A stretch of DNA of 64,000 bases from Macrotis lagotis (GCF_037893015.1 NC_133665.1:197276331-197340330); one strand, 5' to 3'; counted from the first letter of the stretch, positions 43,814-55,869 are shown. Program-made: numbers and translations. Notes: a model not told the origin generated them from the letters alone.

Positions 43814-44089
43814 AGTCAGTTTGCAATTTGCATCTATGTATTATTGTGTTCCTTCTTTAGATTAAGAATAGTTGTTTTAAATATGCAATGGGTGAGACTA
43901 GGTGGGCAAAAACCTGTGGTACAGCATTGTAGATAAATGCTGGATTCAGTGTTGGGAAGACAGATGGGTTTGATTTCTACCAACTGATGTCTGATAGCTG
44001 TGTGGTTATTGATAAACTTGTGGACAATCACAGATATTTAGGGTGAGAAGAGACCTCACCCATGATAGCATGGGATCAGAAGACTTCTG

Positions 44090-44530
44090 TTTTATTCTTG
44101 GTGTTTTTCCTGTAGTTTTTGGGCAGGAAACACCACATGGACTGCTCCTTCAGCCTTACTGAAGCCCCACTGGCTCTCAGGGAGGTGACCATCTTCCAGG
44201 TGAAGAAGTGGCCTATTGAGAAGGACTCGGCAAGGGTTTTACTAGCAATAGCTAAAAGAGAAATACCCCTGTGATTGTCAAGGATGTTCTATTCCCTTTA
44301 TCTTCATGGAGATGGACGAGGGAGAGTTCTTGGGGGATAATTTCTTCATGCCATATAATCTGGAATAGTTCAGTCAGTTTTTGGATGAGCCATGTACCCC
44401 TCCCCCCACTTGTGGATCTGAGCAGGAATAGAATCAGTACCAGGTGCTTTACCTCTTGAAAGGAGCTTAATGGTATTCGAAATCTCTTCTTTAGTTGGAA
44501 GAACCTCATCAAATCTTAGACCAGAAAAAC
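44090..44530 (-). pseudogene. Old non-LTR retrotransposon RT fragment (fingers)
   Basis: On the minus strand the translated blocks align with a LINE reverse transcriptase: TKEEISNTIKLLSRGKAPGT, then DSIPAQI, IIPQELSLVHLHEDKGNR, followed by an EPVGLQ-like block. The frames shift several times. GKAPGxDxIPAE is the conserved start of RT motif 1. It is not L1. The fragment at 55,000 has the C-terminal half of what looks like the same family. Confidence 0.75.
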
Positions 44531-44849
44531 AATCTATTTTGTTTTTAATACTCTCTTTGTATCTATCTGAAAATATTGTGAGTATATTTAAATGATTATC
44601 TCTCTATATATGAATCTATACACAAGTCATTGAATCTCTTTCATCCTGGTTGCCTCAGCTATAAATTAAGTGTATTCAACTAGTCAATCTGTAAGGAGCC
44701 AGTGAGCTCTAAATTTCTATATTTCTATAATTTCTTGTTGGTCTAAAATTTGAATTTAAGTCAATCAGTTGTTGCCTTATCTTTGACAAATTCCCAATGG
44801 AGAAACCTGTTGATCCTGGGTAGAAATGACAACCTAGCCCATTGGAGGG

Positions 44850-45102
44850 ATCATGATTTTAAAGAAATGAGGAGCCTTAAACTCTTTTTATTTGAATAAG
44901 CATTTCATAGATGATGAAATGATCCTAGGAAGGATATGGCAATATCAAGGCCATACAAGTTATGAAGTGAGGGTTTGAACCCAAATCCCATAGTTTTTGC
45001 ATCTACAGCATTCTCATTTTCTCCACATGAAAACTATTTCTCAGACATTTGATCCAAACAACAATTTGGACCTATAATAATAACAACTAGCATTTTATAG
45101 CA
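44850..45102 (-). mobile_element. CORE-SINE-like remnants, cut by the HAL1-like insertion
   Basis: This is the same sequence as 51,950-52,240. It includes 'tttgaacccaaatccca' and then 'aataacaactagcattttat', the start of a second element whose remainder is missing here because the LINE begins at 45,103. Confidence 0.55.
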
Positions 45103-45397
45103 GACCCGGAAACAGAAGCAGGCAGAGCCGGTAAGCAGGAGCCCCCAGGGCATGAGCCCATTGAGCTGAGGGAGGGGAGTGAAGGGAGACTGCAGAGCTC
45201 TGTCCTCTGCCTCTGGAACAGGACTCTGGGGCTCTGACCACATTCAGATCCTGATTGCAGTCTAGCCCCCCCCCCCCCACCTCAGCCCCGTGGCAGAGGG
45301 GGGCGCTTCTGGTCATTCACAGACCAGGAGGGAGGACAGAGCCTCACACACTGAGACCCTTGTGGAAGTGTCCCAAAACCAGGCCCAGGCTGGGAAA

Positions 45398-46514
45398 ATG
45401 AGCAAGCAGAGAAATAAGAGAAAGACTATTGAGAAATATTTTGCAAATGAGCCCAAGAAGGATCAAAATACTGAGTCTGAAGATAAGGAAGCACAAGCTC
45501 CTGCATCTAAAGACTCCAAGAAAAACAGAAATTGGGCTCAGGCTATGATGGAGCTCAAGAAAGACTTTGAAAATCAAATGAGGGAGTTGGAAGAAAAACT
45601 GGGAAAAGAAATGAGAGAGATGCAGGAAAAACATGAAAATGAAGTCAGCAGCTTAGTCAAGGAAATCCAAAAGAAAAATGCTGAAGAAAATAGAATGCTA
45701 AAAACCAGTTTAGGTCAAATGGATAAAACAGTTCAAAAAGTTATTGAGGAGAAGAATGCCTTAAAAAGCAGAATTGGCCAGATGGAAAAAGAGATAAGAA
45801 AACTCTCTGAGGAGAACAAATCCTTCAGACAAAGAATAGAATTCAGGGAGATTGATGAATTTACCATAAATCAGAAATCAATAGTTCAAAACCAAAAAAA
45901 TGAAAAATTAGAAGAAAATGTGAAATATCTCATTGAAAAAACAACTGATATGGAAAACAGACTTCGGAAAGATAATTTAAAAATTATTGGAATACCTGAA
46001 AGTCATGATCAGGAAAAGAGCCTTGACCTCATTTTCAAAGAATTACTACAGGAAAATTGCCCTGATATTCTAGAAGCAGAGGGCAAAATAGAAATGGAGA
46101 GAATCCCCCCATCCCCCCAAGAAAGAGATCCCAAACAACCAACCCCCAGGAATATTATAGCCAAGTTCCAGAACTCCCAAAGTCAAAGAGAAAATATTAC
46201 AAGCAGCCAGAAGGACACAGTTCAAATATTGTGGAGCTGCAGTCAGGATCACACAGGACTTAGCAGCAACTACATTGGAAGTTCATAGGGCTTGGAATAC
46301 AATATACCAGAAAGCAAAAGAACTTAGAATGCAGCCAAGAATGAACTACCCAGCAAGGCTGAATGTCCTCTTCCAGGGAAAAAGATGGACTTTCAGTGAA
46401 CCAGGGGAATTTCAAATGTTCCTTTTGGAATGGCCAGAGCTGAACAGAAGGTTTGATCTTCAGATACAGGACTCAGGTGAAGCATGGAGATTGGAGGAGA
46501 GGGGGGAAATATGA
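45398..46514 (+). pseudogene. HAL1/L1 ORF1, one frameshift from intact
   Basis: I chose the ATG at 45,398 (MSKQRNKRKT) because the other copy starts there. An in-frame ATG at 45,290 adds 36 residues of 5'UTR. Codons run open to 46,288: a basic N-terminus, a long charged coiled coil (about residues 45-190) and the RRM with DNLKIIGIPE. Then an A-run near 46,190 shifts the frame, and the C-terminal domain continues (AAVRITQDLAATTLE, YPARLNVLFQGK) to a stop at 46,514. It is better preserved than the minus-strand copy. Confidence 0.9.
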
Positions 46515-46994
46515 GGGACTTAATGAGGATGAACTGCATGTATAGAAAAATGATACTGATAATATTCATATGAACCTTCTCAGTTAATAGAGCAGGTAGA
46601 GGGAGCTTTTATAGTTGGAGCACAGGAGAAAGCTGAATTAGAATATAAAATACGGTATAAAAATGGAGTCAATAGAAAAAAGGGAAATGGAATGGGAGAA
46701 AGAAAAAGGAGAGGGGGAATAGTCCAAGATATTTCACATAATAAGATTTTTTTTTAATTACAATGAGCTATTGCAATGATATGGAAGGGGGGAGGCAAGG
46801 GGGAATGAGGGAAACTTTGCTCTCATCAGAGATGGCTAGGAGAGGAAACAGCATATATACTCAATGGGGTATAGATATCTGGAGTAAGAAGGAGGGGGGG
46901 GGGATCAGGGGGAAGGGTTGGTGGAGATGTGAATAAAGAAGGAGAGGATGCACCATGGGGGGAGAGTGGTCAGATATAACACATTTTCTTTTTT

Positions 46995-47632
46995 ACTTCT
47001 TGCAAGGGGCTGGGATTGGAAGGCCTGTCCAGGACCATAGGGCCAGGTGGATTCTGGGCCTAAGGGGTGGTATGGGGGCTCAGGGCTTCTTGGCCCCAGG
47101 ACTAGGGATTTGTCTGTTGCACCACTCAGTGACCCTACAGCAGAGTCAGAGTGAAAGGAGAGAGAAAATATAGTACATGGTAGTGGAAGAAATAAAAAAG
47201 GAGGGAGTTGCAATCAGCAATGGCAACGGAAAAATATGGAAGTAACTTTTGTGATGGACTTATCAGAAAAGACTGAAGCACATTTTTTGTTATTATTATT
47301 TGAGGGAGGGTGAAGGGCAAGTGGGGCTGGGTGGCCTGTCTGGGGCCACATAGCAGGGTGATCTTTGGGTGTCTGGGGCCAGATTTGGACCCAGGTGCTC
47401 CTGGCTCAAGGGCCAATGCTCTGTCTGCCACCCAGCCACCCCTACTATTATTACTATTTTATTTTATTTTGGGTCTTTTTTTTCTTCTTTTTGGTTTTTT
47501 GCAGGGCAGTGGAGATCGGGTGGCTTGCATGTCACATGGCTGGGTGACTGTTGGGTTTATGAGGCTGGATATGGACTCGGGTGCTCGTGGCTCCAGGGCT
47601 GGTGCTTCATCCATTGCGCCACCTAGTCATAC
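46995..47632 (-). repeat. Three SINE-like modules in the LINE 3' region
   Basis: The modules lie at about 46,995-47,145, 47,305-47,440 and 47,500-47,632. Each has a tRNA-SINE-like head on the minus strand (for example the end CATCCATTGCGCCACCTAGT near 47,610) and CCCTGCAAAA-type tails. Order and spacing match the other copy. Confidence 0.7.
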
Positions 47633-47839
47633 CTACAATTATTACTATTATTTTTTTAATTTTAATTTTTTTTCTCTCCCCTTTACTTTTTTCGCCCAAG
47701 CAAGTCTATCTATATTCATGGGGGGAGGGGTATTTTGTTTACTTGTAAACAAGAATATTTTATTAATGTAAAAACATTTGTAAAAAATGAGAATAAAAAA
47801 TAAATTAAGAGACAAAAAAATAATTCATTTGGCAGGTGA

Positions 47840-48845
47840 TAATGTGCTCTCATTCTTGTTTGGTCATTAATTTCCCAGAGATCAGATAAAGTATATTTTT
47901 GTCTGTTACTTTTTCTATGGTTCACTCTTTATGTCTAAATTCTGTACCCATTTTGATCTTATTTTAGTATAGGATATGAGATGTAGATCTCTGCCCTGTT
48001 TTTGCCATACTATTTTCCAATTTTCTTAACAATTTTTTGTCAAATAGTGAGTTCTTCTCCTGGAGGCTGATGTCTTTGGCTTTGTCAAATAGTAGGTTGC
48101 TGTAGTCATTTACTGCAGTTTCTTTTGAATTTATCCTAATCCACTGTTCCATTCTTCTATTTCCTAACCAGTACCAGGCAGTTTTGATGACTATTGCTGT
48201 ATAGTGTAGTTTTCAGATGTGGTAGAGCTAAGCCATCTTCCTTTACATTTTTTTTCCATCAGTTCTCTTGGCATTTTTGCCCTTTTGTTGCTCCAGATGG
48301 ATTTTGTTACTACTTTTTTTTCTAGCTCTGTAAAGTACTTATTTGGTAGTTTTATTGGTATGTATGGCACTGAATAAGTAATTTAATTTGGTCAGAATTG
48401 TCATTTTTATTATATTAGTTTGACCTAACCAAATATAATATTTGTTGATGGTTTTAGATACTATTTATTATTTTAAGGAAAACTCCATTTATTCCTAAAC
48501 ATTCTAGTACTTTTAATAGGTATAGCTGTTGTATTTTCAAAGGCTTTTTCAGCATCCATTGAGATAATCAGATGATTTCTGTTGGTTTTACTATTGATAT
48601 GTTTAATTATGTTGAGTGTTTCCTGAATGTTGAACCATCCCTCCCTGCCTACCTGGATAAATCCAACCTGATTTTGGTGTAACTTGCTGCTGTCTCACTG
48701 CTAAAATTTTAATTAAGAGTTTTCTGTCAGTACTCATTAGGGAGATTAGTCTATAACTTTGTCTGATTTTGGTTCTTCCTGGTTTAGTATCAGCACCATG
48801 TTGATGTCATAAAAAGAGTTTGGCGGAACTCTGTCTTCACTTTTG
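47840..48845 (-). mobile_element. L1 ORF2 fragment (RT region), antisense
   Basis: On the minus strand the sequence corresponds to the middle and C-terminal part of L1 reverse transcriptase. Plus-strand landmarks are 'cagcatccattgagataatc' (48,550), 'gttgaaccatccctccctg' (48,629) and 'agtattcattag'-like then 'ggagattagtctataac' (48,741). The frames are broken, and it ends abruptly in block M of unit U6. Confidence 0.85.
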
Positions 48846-48849
48846 TGTG

Positions 48850-49700
48850 TCTTCACACAAAAGCCCTTTAGTAGGGGTTGAGTTTGCTTTAGGAGCATAA
48901 TTTCTGGAATTAGGACTTCTGGATCCTCAGGAGCAATGGATAGAGTATTGGGTGACCCCGAGGTCATGACTTAAATGCTGTTTGTCTTAGTGTTCTCAAT
49001 TGTAAAATAAAGATCATCAAAGCATCAATTTCACATATTAAATGAGATACTCATGTTAAATGTTCAGTGTCTGTCATATAGCAGTTTTTAGAAATGATTA
49101 TTCTCTTCTATCCTCCTTTGCCCCATGCTGTTTAGGTCCCTTGTATATTTTTGAGTTGAGTTTTTAGAAGAATACTTACATAAGATGGTGAAAAGCTAAG
49201 GATTCACTGGCGGAGGGAATTTGGAAAAATCATGGAGGTCCAGGAGGATATACCTTTTAATTGTTAGGTGAAAAACTTTAGACATTGTTTCTAGAGTGAA
49301 GAAGCCAGGAGAATATGTGACACTAATTTTTTTTGTGGTTAAATAAGGTGTCATGTGGGAGAGGGGTTGACAATGTTTGAACTGAATGGACAAAAAAGAA
49401 ACAATGGGCAAGCTGGAAAGAGTAAAATGTTATGAATTAAAAAAAACCCAAACTCAGCAACTCTTCCTTTCCTTTAGGAGGAGCGCTGCCTCAGCATCAA
49501 TAGTTGATTCCTCCTCCCTAGAAAACTTTAAGGTGAGACAAGCACTTGTTTGTACTGTAGAACTGGATGCTCAGTTATTGGTTGGGCTAATGGAACCATG
49601 AGGGCTCTTTGAATTGTAACATTCTATGGCAGTTTGGTATCTGAGATCACCCAACTTTCTCAAACAACAGGATGGGCTTGTTAAAACCTTTTATACTAAT
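48850..49700 (+). repeat. Tandem-unit copy U6 (partial: M and N)
   Basis: It starts within block M ('gagcataatttctggaatta', 48,893) and runs to block N (49,470-49,560) and the lead into the next K block. The block N frame is eroded here (EERCLSIN) although the donor-like AAGGTGAGA (about 49,530) is intact. Confidence 0.7.
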
Positions 49701-50180
49701 CCAAAGGGGAGACATGTTCTTTGAACTCTCTATAACAAATCAGAGACTTTAGTAATTTCTGAGTGTTTATTAGTCCTTTACCTTAATCTCTGCTCCTCTT
49801 CCTTATTTCAAAGGTACATAAAATAAAAGATGGATTCAGAAGTTTCCCTCTTCAGTACAGTGGCATTCCTCCCAATTCACCATTATGGATCATGAGTATT
49901 GATCTGGGAGTTGTGCTGAGACCCAAAAGTGAGTTTTAGAAAAGCAGTAATGATATTATTATGCTTTGTCTGGGAGAAAAAGTTGGAGATGGGTCAGCAT
50001 TAGAAGGAAGGCAGAAGGGGAGAAATAGAGAATGCAGTAGAATGAGGTGAAGGAGGTCTACTGGGTGTGTTAGAATGAAAGTGTCTAACTGAAGCTTGTG
50101 ATAGGGAACAGAGAAGAAACATGGAGACATGATGAGAACTGAAGGACCAAAGAATCATCTGTCCAATGAAGTGCTGTTAG
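49701..50180 (+). repeat. Tandem-unit copy U7 (block K, interrupted)
   Basis: Block K is present with its candidate exon frame disrupted by a stop and an indel. It ends at the LTR beginning at 50,181 in the middle of the K consensus 'ttgctgttag'. Confidence 0.7.
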
Positions 50181-50626
50181 TGTAGCCACTGGCTACTTGT
50201 GTTCAGTTCTTCTTATGAGGAATCATTTATTCACACTCAGGAAAGCATGGATAGAAATAAAAAAATTATTAAAATGGTTACAAGACATAGGAAGGGCTAG
50301 GGAGAGAGAGCTATAGAGAGATGAAAGAACAGCTAAGCAGCCTTGACTGGGTCATGGTCAGAAAAGATTGTGGCCTTGAGCAAGGGGTCCAACCCAGATA
50401 TTTATGCCTTGCCTCTCATCTAGAGGGCAAAAGGCAAATTCCCTTTCCCTATATTGGACCTGGAATTAGGTAGAGGTAAAGCCTAAGGAGATCAGGATAC
50501 AAATCGAGAATGGAGAGGGTCTCCCCCCAAGCAGCTTTTAAGATTACAGTTGTTTCTGATGTAATCATAATTCTCTTCTTCTAGTCAATTTAGATCCCAA
50601 CCGTCTCCACCCAAGTTATTTTCACA
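50181..50626 (-). mobile_element. Probable LTR at a unit junction
   Basis: The minus strand starts TGTGAAAATAAC and ends AGTGGCTACA. A TATA-like ATAAATAT lies near 50,400 and AATAAA near 50,227, the expected order for an LTR. The left flank is the middle of a K block and the right flank is the start of another K block, so there is no target duplication. The element sits at a recombination joint. Confidence 0.65.
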
Positions 50627-51600
50627 AATACTGTAATCCAAAGGGGAGGCTTGCTCTTTGAACTCTATATAACATATCTGAGACTTCAGAAATTTCTGAG
50701 TGTTTATTCTTCCTTTACCTTAATCCCTGCTCCTCTGCTTCATTTTAAAGGTGCATACAATGAAAGATGGATTCTAAGCTTCCCCCTTCAGTACAGTGGC
50801 ATTCCTACCAATCCACCATTATGGATCATCATTATTGAGCTGGGAGTTGTGCTGAAACCCAAAAGTGAGTTCTGGAAAATCAGAAATGAGATTATTATGC
50901 TTTGGGAGAAAAATCTGGAGATGAGTCAGCATTAGAAGGAAGGCAGAAAGGGAGAAATAGGGAAACAATAGAATGAGGTGAAGGAGTTCCACTGGGTATG
51001 TTAGAATGAAAGTGTCAAACTGAAACATGTGATAGGGAACAGTGGGACAGAGAAGAAACACAGAAAGATGATGAGAACTGAAGGACCATTGAATCACACC
51101 TCCAGTGAATTGCTGTTAGGAGAATTTTTGTTTCTTTAATATGAATATTTTGTTTCCAATTGTATACAATAGTAGTTTCTACATATCTTTTTTGGTAATA
51201 TTTTGAATTTTACAATATTTCCCCCAACCTCCCTTCCCTCCCGCTATCCCTCACAGAAGGCAGTCTGATAGTCTTTACATTGTTTCCATGCTATACATTC
51301 GTCAAAGTTGAATGTATTAAGAAAAATCACAAAAGGATTTTACTTTCAAAGCTCAATACAGGAGGAGACTAATGTTTATAACCCAAGAGTGTATGACTTT
51401 TCAATGGACCCTCTTTATTCCAATTACATTATTTTCTTCAGGCATAATCTGTGAACTGCTATAGCCTTATTTATTCTCATGTTGTAAGTTGCATTAGCTG
51501 CTTTGCTACACTCCTGTTTTAGGGATTCACTCGTTTATTTATACATTTTTTATTGTTTTCATGTTTGTTCCCTTGTTTTTCCAGTTATATGCAGAGATAA
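50627..51600 (+). repeat. Tandem-unit copy U8 (block K), running into module P
   Basis: Block K includes an open candidate exon frame (about 50,750-50,865: AYNERWILSF ... LKPKSEF). An L1 3' end (51,120-51,335) interrupts it. At about 51,596 'gataattttcaacatct' leads into module P copy 4. The same K-to-P passage is seen at 25,035/28,362, where the HAL1-like element was inserted. Confidence 0.7.
51118..51335 (-). mobile_element. L1 3' end, second type, antisense
   Basis: It has the plus-strand markers 'cccccaacctcccttccctc' and 'cagaaggcagtctgatagtc' followed by 'tttacattgtttccatgcta'. It is the same 3'UTR type as 20,790 and 63,735, and only about 220 bp long. Confidence 0.7.
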
Positions 51601-52190
51601 TTTTCAACATCTTTTTGGTAGTAAACTTACTTTTCCAGGAACATACAAGGAGTCCTTTAAATTCAATTCATTTGCAGGGCATGGAACAGTTCTCTCTTGT
51701 TCATCTCTTTTTCTTTCTAGTCTGTTTCTGTCACTCCACATGCCTCAGTTGTTTAATAAGGTTGGAATTAATCTCACAGAATCTGTGCATTGGCTTGGGA
51801 TTGTGGAAGGCCTTTATGATTTGGGAAGAGCTGTCCTGAGGTTTTAACAAGGAAAACAAGAAGACCTCATCCCTGGATTTCGTGGAGATTAGGGGGGGGA
51901 AATTGACTCCTCAGTCCTGAATTCTTTTATTACAAGAAAGAAAGTGAGAAATCTTAAATTCATCTGATTTGAATATACATTTCATAGATGATGAAATGAC
52001 CCTAGGAAGGATGTGACAATGCCAAAGCCATACAAATTAGGGAAGGGAATGTAGGGAAGCTCATGTTTGAACCCCAATCCCAGACTCTTTTCATTTCACA
52101 GCACTCATATTATCACCTTGTGGAGCATTTATTTTCTCAAACATTTGGTCCAAATAATAGTTGAAAAGAAAAATCAAAGCTGTTATTATT
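51600..52190 (+). repeat. Module P, copy 4 (left part only)
   Basis: It matches 17,080-17,470. The acceptor-like TTTCTTTCTAG (about 51,710-51,720) is followed by a frame reading CHSTCLSCLIRLELISQN and IGLGLWKAFMIWEELS before a stop at 51,839. The equivalent in copy 2 keeps SQN, IGLGLWK and FM. No family is recognised. Confidence 0.6.
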
Positions 52191-52725
52191 AGTGTAGTAA
52201 CTAGTAATAATAATAATAATAATAATAATGATATCAGTAATAAACTAGCATATAGCTCCTTAACGATTGAAAATTTCTTTAAAATGCTATCTTATGGTAT
52301 CCTTACAGCAGCCCTCATGGGTACATGCCATTTTAATCTTCATTTTACAGATCAAGAAATTGCTCAGGGTCCCAGAGCTAGTTAGTAACTGAGATAGGAT
52401 TTGAACTCAGACCTTCCTGACTCAAGCACTCTCCACTGGTTAAACATCTGGTTTCAATAAGGGTGAGACTATAGAAAAATAATAAAGAAGAGAATGATCA
52501 TTTGTAGTTTTTTAAACTTTACAAAACGCTTTATATCTCATTTGTTCTTCACAAAAGTGGTTATTGCTATTGTCTGCATTTTATTTATACTGAGACTGAT
52601 AGGGCGTACATGATGCACTCAAAGTCACATGACTAGTTCAAATGTGAAGTAGTCTTTGACTTCAGGGTTTCCTAGCTCCAGGATTGGTGTTCTACTACTG
52701 CTGCACGATGCCATCTCTAAGCACC
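52190..52725 (-). mobile_element. Two adjacent CORE-SINE-like elements, antisense
   Basis: The first (52,190-52,440) contains an AAT microsatellite, 'cattttacagatcaagaaat' and 'tttgaactcagaccttcctg'. The second (52,480-52,720) contains 'aaactttacaaaacgcttta' and 'tttcctagctccaggattgg'. Both read as MIR/THER1-type on the minus strand. Confidence 0.7.
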
Positions 52726-52729
52726 TTTA

Positions 52730-54385
52730 TACTCTTTGTCCTGCCTGACCTTTCCAAAGGATGATCTGAACTCCACAATGTCCAGTGTTTGAACTTTGAT
52801 TTCATTCTTCTAATGGATTCAGAGAAAGTTCCTGTCTCTTCATTTGCAACAACTCACACAAAGTGTATATAAAATGACTGTCAGGTGAGAGGAGTAAAGC
52901 AGTAGTAATAAAGTCTTTTCTCTCCTAGTCTTCAAAAGACAACATAAATTCTTTGAGCTTGTTTATTTATTCATTACTTTATCCATTTATCAATTCAACC
53001 ATCTATACCTCTATTCATTTTTCATTCATTCATTCCTTTGCTTTTCTTTATACATCTTTGCATTGATTTATTTAGCCATATAGAATGTAGTACCTGCCCT
53101 AGAAAGCACACAAATGAATATTCCAGGGCTACCAAAATTAAAAGATGCTATAATGATTCATTGGTTTTTACTTTCCCTTAATTTTTTTCATTTTGTTACA
53201 ATAGCCTTATTATAATATAGTCAGCCTTAACTTAGAAAAATGGTGCTCTGACCTCTTTACTTAGCTCGAGTAGGTTTTATTAAGTTTCATGTACCCAGCA
53301 GAGAGAGTGAAAAATATTTTGTTTTACCCATTTGGGTATTACATAAGTCTGTGTTTTTTGTATTTATGGACAGAATGGCTGCTTCTGTCATAAAATCTGG
53401 CATAAAATCATCTTTCATTATCTTTACATTATGTTTTCCAGTATCAGAATAAGAAACCTACCTAATGTATAAAAACTATAAAGTCATAGTATAAAAAAAT
53501 TCTGAGGACCATGTGGTGCTGTGCCACAAATCTAATGACACAAATCAAGAAAAACCCAATTTCAATCTTGATTGTTACAAAGTTTTAGCATAAAATTCTT
53601 TTAAAGAGTCCTTATTCATATTTTTATAAAAGAAAATTTACTATTGCTAGCCTATAAGAATAAAGCATACATAAAGGTGATTCTTTTTAAAGAAAACAGG
53701 ATAACTAGGCATATAAACTAAGAAAAAACACAACATTTAAACAAAGGGAAAACTGTTTGATAAAAACATTTACCAACAATTTTTAAAAAATATAATCAAA
53801 TCAAAAATATAATCCAGCATCATCAGTTTTATATAAATTTCAAGAGCAAAATAGAAACTACTCCAATAAAAATGGAAATACAACAAGAAATCCACTGGGG
53901 CCACTGGAAAGTCTAGCTAAAGTACTAATAAATACAGAAAATATGATATTAATAGTAAGTTTAATACAATGATGGCAAAACCAAAGGGAAGGTATAGATT
54001 CCATCACAGTCAACATAGTTTATCAATATTTTTGATGTATCAATAAGAAAATTCTAATGAATCAGAAAACAAATGAATTGTCCAGATTGTACATTTAAAT
54101 TACAAATATTCAAAATATGTGCTCCAAATCAGTAACTTTATTATTATCAAAAACCTAATGAAAATTAAATAATCCTATTAAAATAATGGCAAAATGTATG
54201 ACATATTTGAAAGCTATTATTTTGAGAAACAATATATACAAATGACTAGAAGATCACTTTACAGAAATTATAAAAATTGGGAATAATTGGATAGACATTC
54301 ACTTCTGTGATTAGATATTATTAATGTAATACCTTTATGATTTTACATGAATTTACCAACAATCTTATGTCAATTAATATATTTT
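52730..54385. other. AT-rich sequence, no recognised feature
   Basis: It is very AT-rich with ATTC/TTCA runs near 52,970-53,070. The part at 53,750-54,350 has a faint resemblance to L1-type coding sequence on the plus strand, but I cannot support it. No gene call is made. Confidence 0.45.
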
Positions 54386-54389
54386 TCTT

Positions 54390-54990
54390 TTAAATAGTAT
54401 CTCATTTTTTCCAATCACATGTTAAAATGGTTTTCAACATTAAATTTTTTAAGATTTTGAGTTCCTAATTTTTTTCTCTTTGACCACTCCTTCTTTATTC
54501 CTAAGACAGCAAGAAGTCTGATGTTGATTATATGTTTGCAATAATATTAATCATTCATCTTCCACATGTGAAAGAAGAATCAGAATGAAAGAGAAAAATT
54601 ATGCTGATCTAACCCCCCCCCAATATAATGTAAAATAGGGGAATCTACTTGGCACAGTAGACAGAACATTGGCTTTGGAGTCAGGAGGAGTGAGTTCAAA
54701 TCCATCATCAGACAGTTAATACTTACCTAACTGTGTGACCTTGGGCAAGTCACTTAACCCCATTGCCTTTCAAAAACAAAAACCAAAAAATTTCCAAAGT
54801 AAAGCAAACTAGTAGTCTTTGATCTGTGTTCAGACTCCATAATTCTTTCTCTGGAAATAACTAGCATTTTCTATCATGATTCTGTTGGAATTGTCTTAAC
54901 TCATTGCGTAGTTGTGAAGAGTCAATCATAGTTCATCATTAAACAATGTAGTTGTTACTGAGTATAACGTTCTGTTCATTAATATTGTAA
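54390..54990 (-). mobile_element. L1 3' end, antisense, carrying a SINE
   Basis: The 3'UTR landmarks are present ('ttttcaacattaaatttttt', 'gtgaaagaagaatcagaat', 'gatctgtgttcagactccat', 'ttctttctctggaaataact'). A SINE interrupts at 54,637-54,790. Confidence 0.72.
54637..54790 (+). mobile_element. tRNA-derived SINE, plus orientation
   Basis: It has an A-box-like head (CTTGGCACAGTAGACAG), a B-box-like GAGTTCAAATCC, then 'cttgggcaagtcacttaac' and an A-rich end with CAAAAAC repeats. The target duplication is not clear. Confidence 0.85.
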
Positions 54991-54999
54991 TCAATTTGC

Positions 55000-55760
55000 T
55001 TGGATTCTGGAGAGTGGATGATGCTCTTGTGATTTCCCTGGCATCAATGGAGTGAAACGTCATGTCCTTGCTCCATGTTTTTTAACCTGATAGCTTCAGT
55101 CATGTTTTCAAATGCTTTCACTGAGGATGAACAAAAGGTCATCTGCTGCACTGTTGGTAAATTCTTCAACTTGACCAAAGTCAAGGCCAAAGTGGAGGGG
55201 GTGTTGCTTCATGATCTTCTGTTTGCAGAGGACTGTGCCCTCCATGCAGCCTCTGAATCTGAGATGCAACAAAACATGGATCGATTCTCAAGCCATTCAT
55301 CTGGGGAACCAACTGTTACAGGACATAGGGAAGTGTTGAAAGCTGTGAGTAAGTTTCCTTACCTTGGCCATATCCTTTCCAGGGAGGTACACATTGATGA
55401 TGAGGCTGAAACAAGTATTGCCTGAACTTGGCAGGATAAGAAAGCAGACACTGAGGTCCTTTCTGCAACTAAACTGCCAAGCATTCAAACCTTACTACAG
55501 AGAGCGCAACTGCAAGCACTGGCCACATTGGTAGAATGCCCAAATGTATGCTTTACCAATAAGACTATTTATTGGAGAACTCTCACAGGGCAAGTGCTCA
55601 GAAAAAATGATGCAGGGTCACCCTTAAGGTGTCTCTTTAAAACTATGTAATTGATTGTGTAGCCTGGGAGACACTGGCACAGGATCACCCAGCATGGAGT
55701 GCCCTTATCAGAGAGCATGAAAGGAAATGTGAGATATGTAGATGAAACATCCCAAGTGTT
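55000..55760 (+). pseudogene. Old non-LTR retrotransposon RT C-terminal half
   Basis: An open frame of 116 codons (55,075-55,425) carries the end of a LINE reverse transcriptase. It has LFAEDCALHAASESEMQ where the family has a FADD box, then FPYLGHILS and DDEAETSIA. After a short deletion, another block resembles the region after the RT (IQTLLQRAQLQALA), and after that WETLAQDHPAWSALI. The first catalytic aspartate has become glutamate, and frames are broken. The family is not L1 and I leave it unnamed (CR1- or RTE-like in general style). Confidence 0.78.
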
Positions 55761-55869
55761 CACTTGGATTATTTGTGCCTGCCTTGTAGTACAGTGTTCT
55801 GAGTTCATATCCATCTGATAAGTAACAGTTGAACATTCTGTAATTTGTCTTTCACCTAGTGATGTCATT

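Larger units (their letters stand above)
45103..47830 (+). mobile_element. HAL1-like LINE (ORF1 only), 5'-truncated
   Basis: It is colinear with the minus-strand element at 25,050-28,361 but lacks about the first 300 bp. A shortened 5'UTR is followed by ORF1 (45,398), a 3' part of about 1.3 kb with three SINE-like modules in reverse orientation, and an A-rich 3' end (about 47,790-47,830). There is no ORF2. The left flank is a CORE-SINE and the right flank is an antisense L1. No target duplication is visible. Confidence 0.85.

Noticed and set aside
53750..54350. Possible sense L1 coding remnant in AT-rich DNA
   Set aside because: There is only faint word similarity and no frame of useful length.
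1927..54790. tRNA genes at the SINE copies
   Set aside because: The A and B box-like motifs belong to tRNA-derived SINEs with poly-A tails and target duplications. No cloverleaf with an intact acceptor stem is present.
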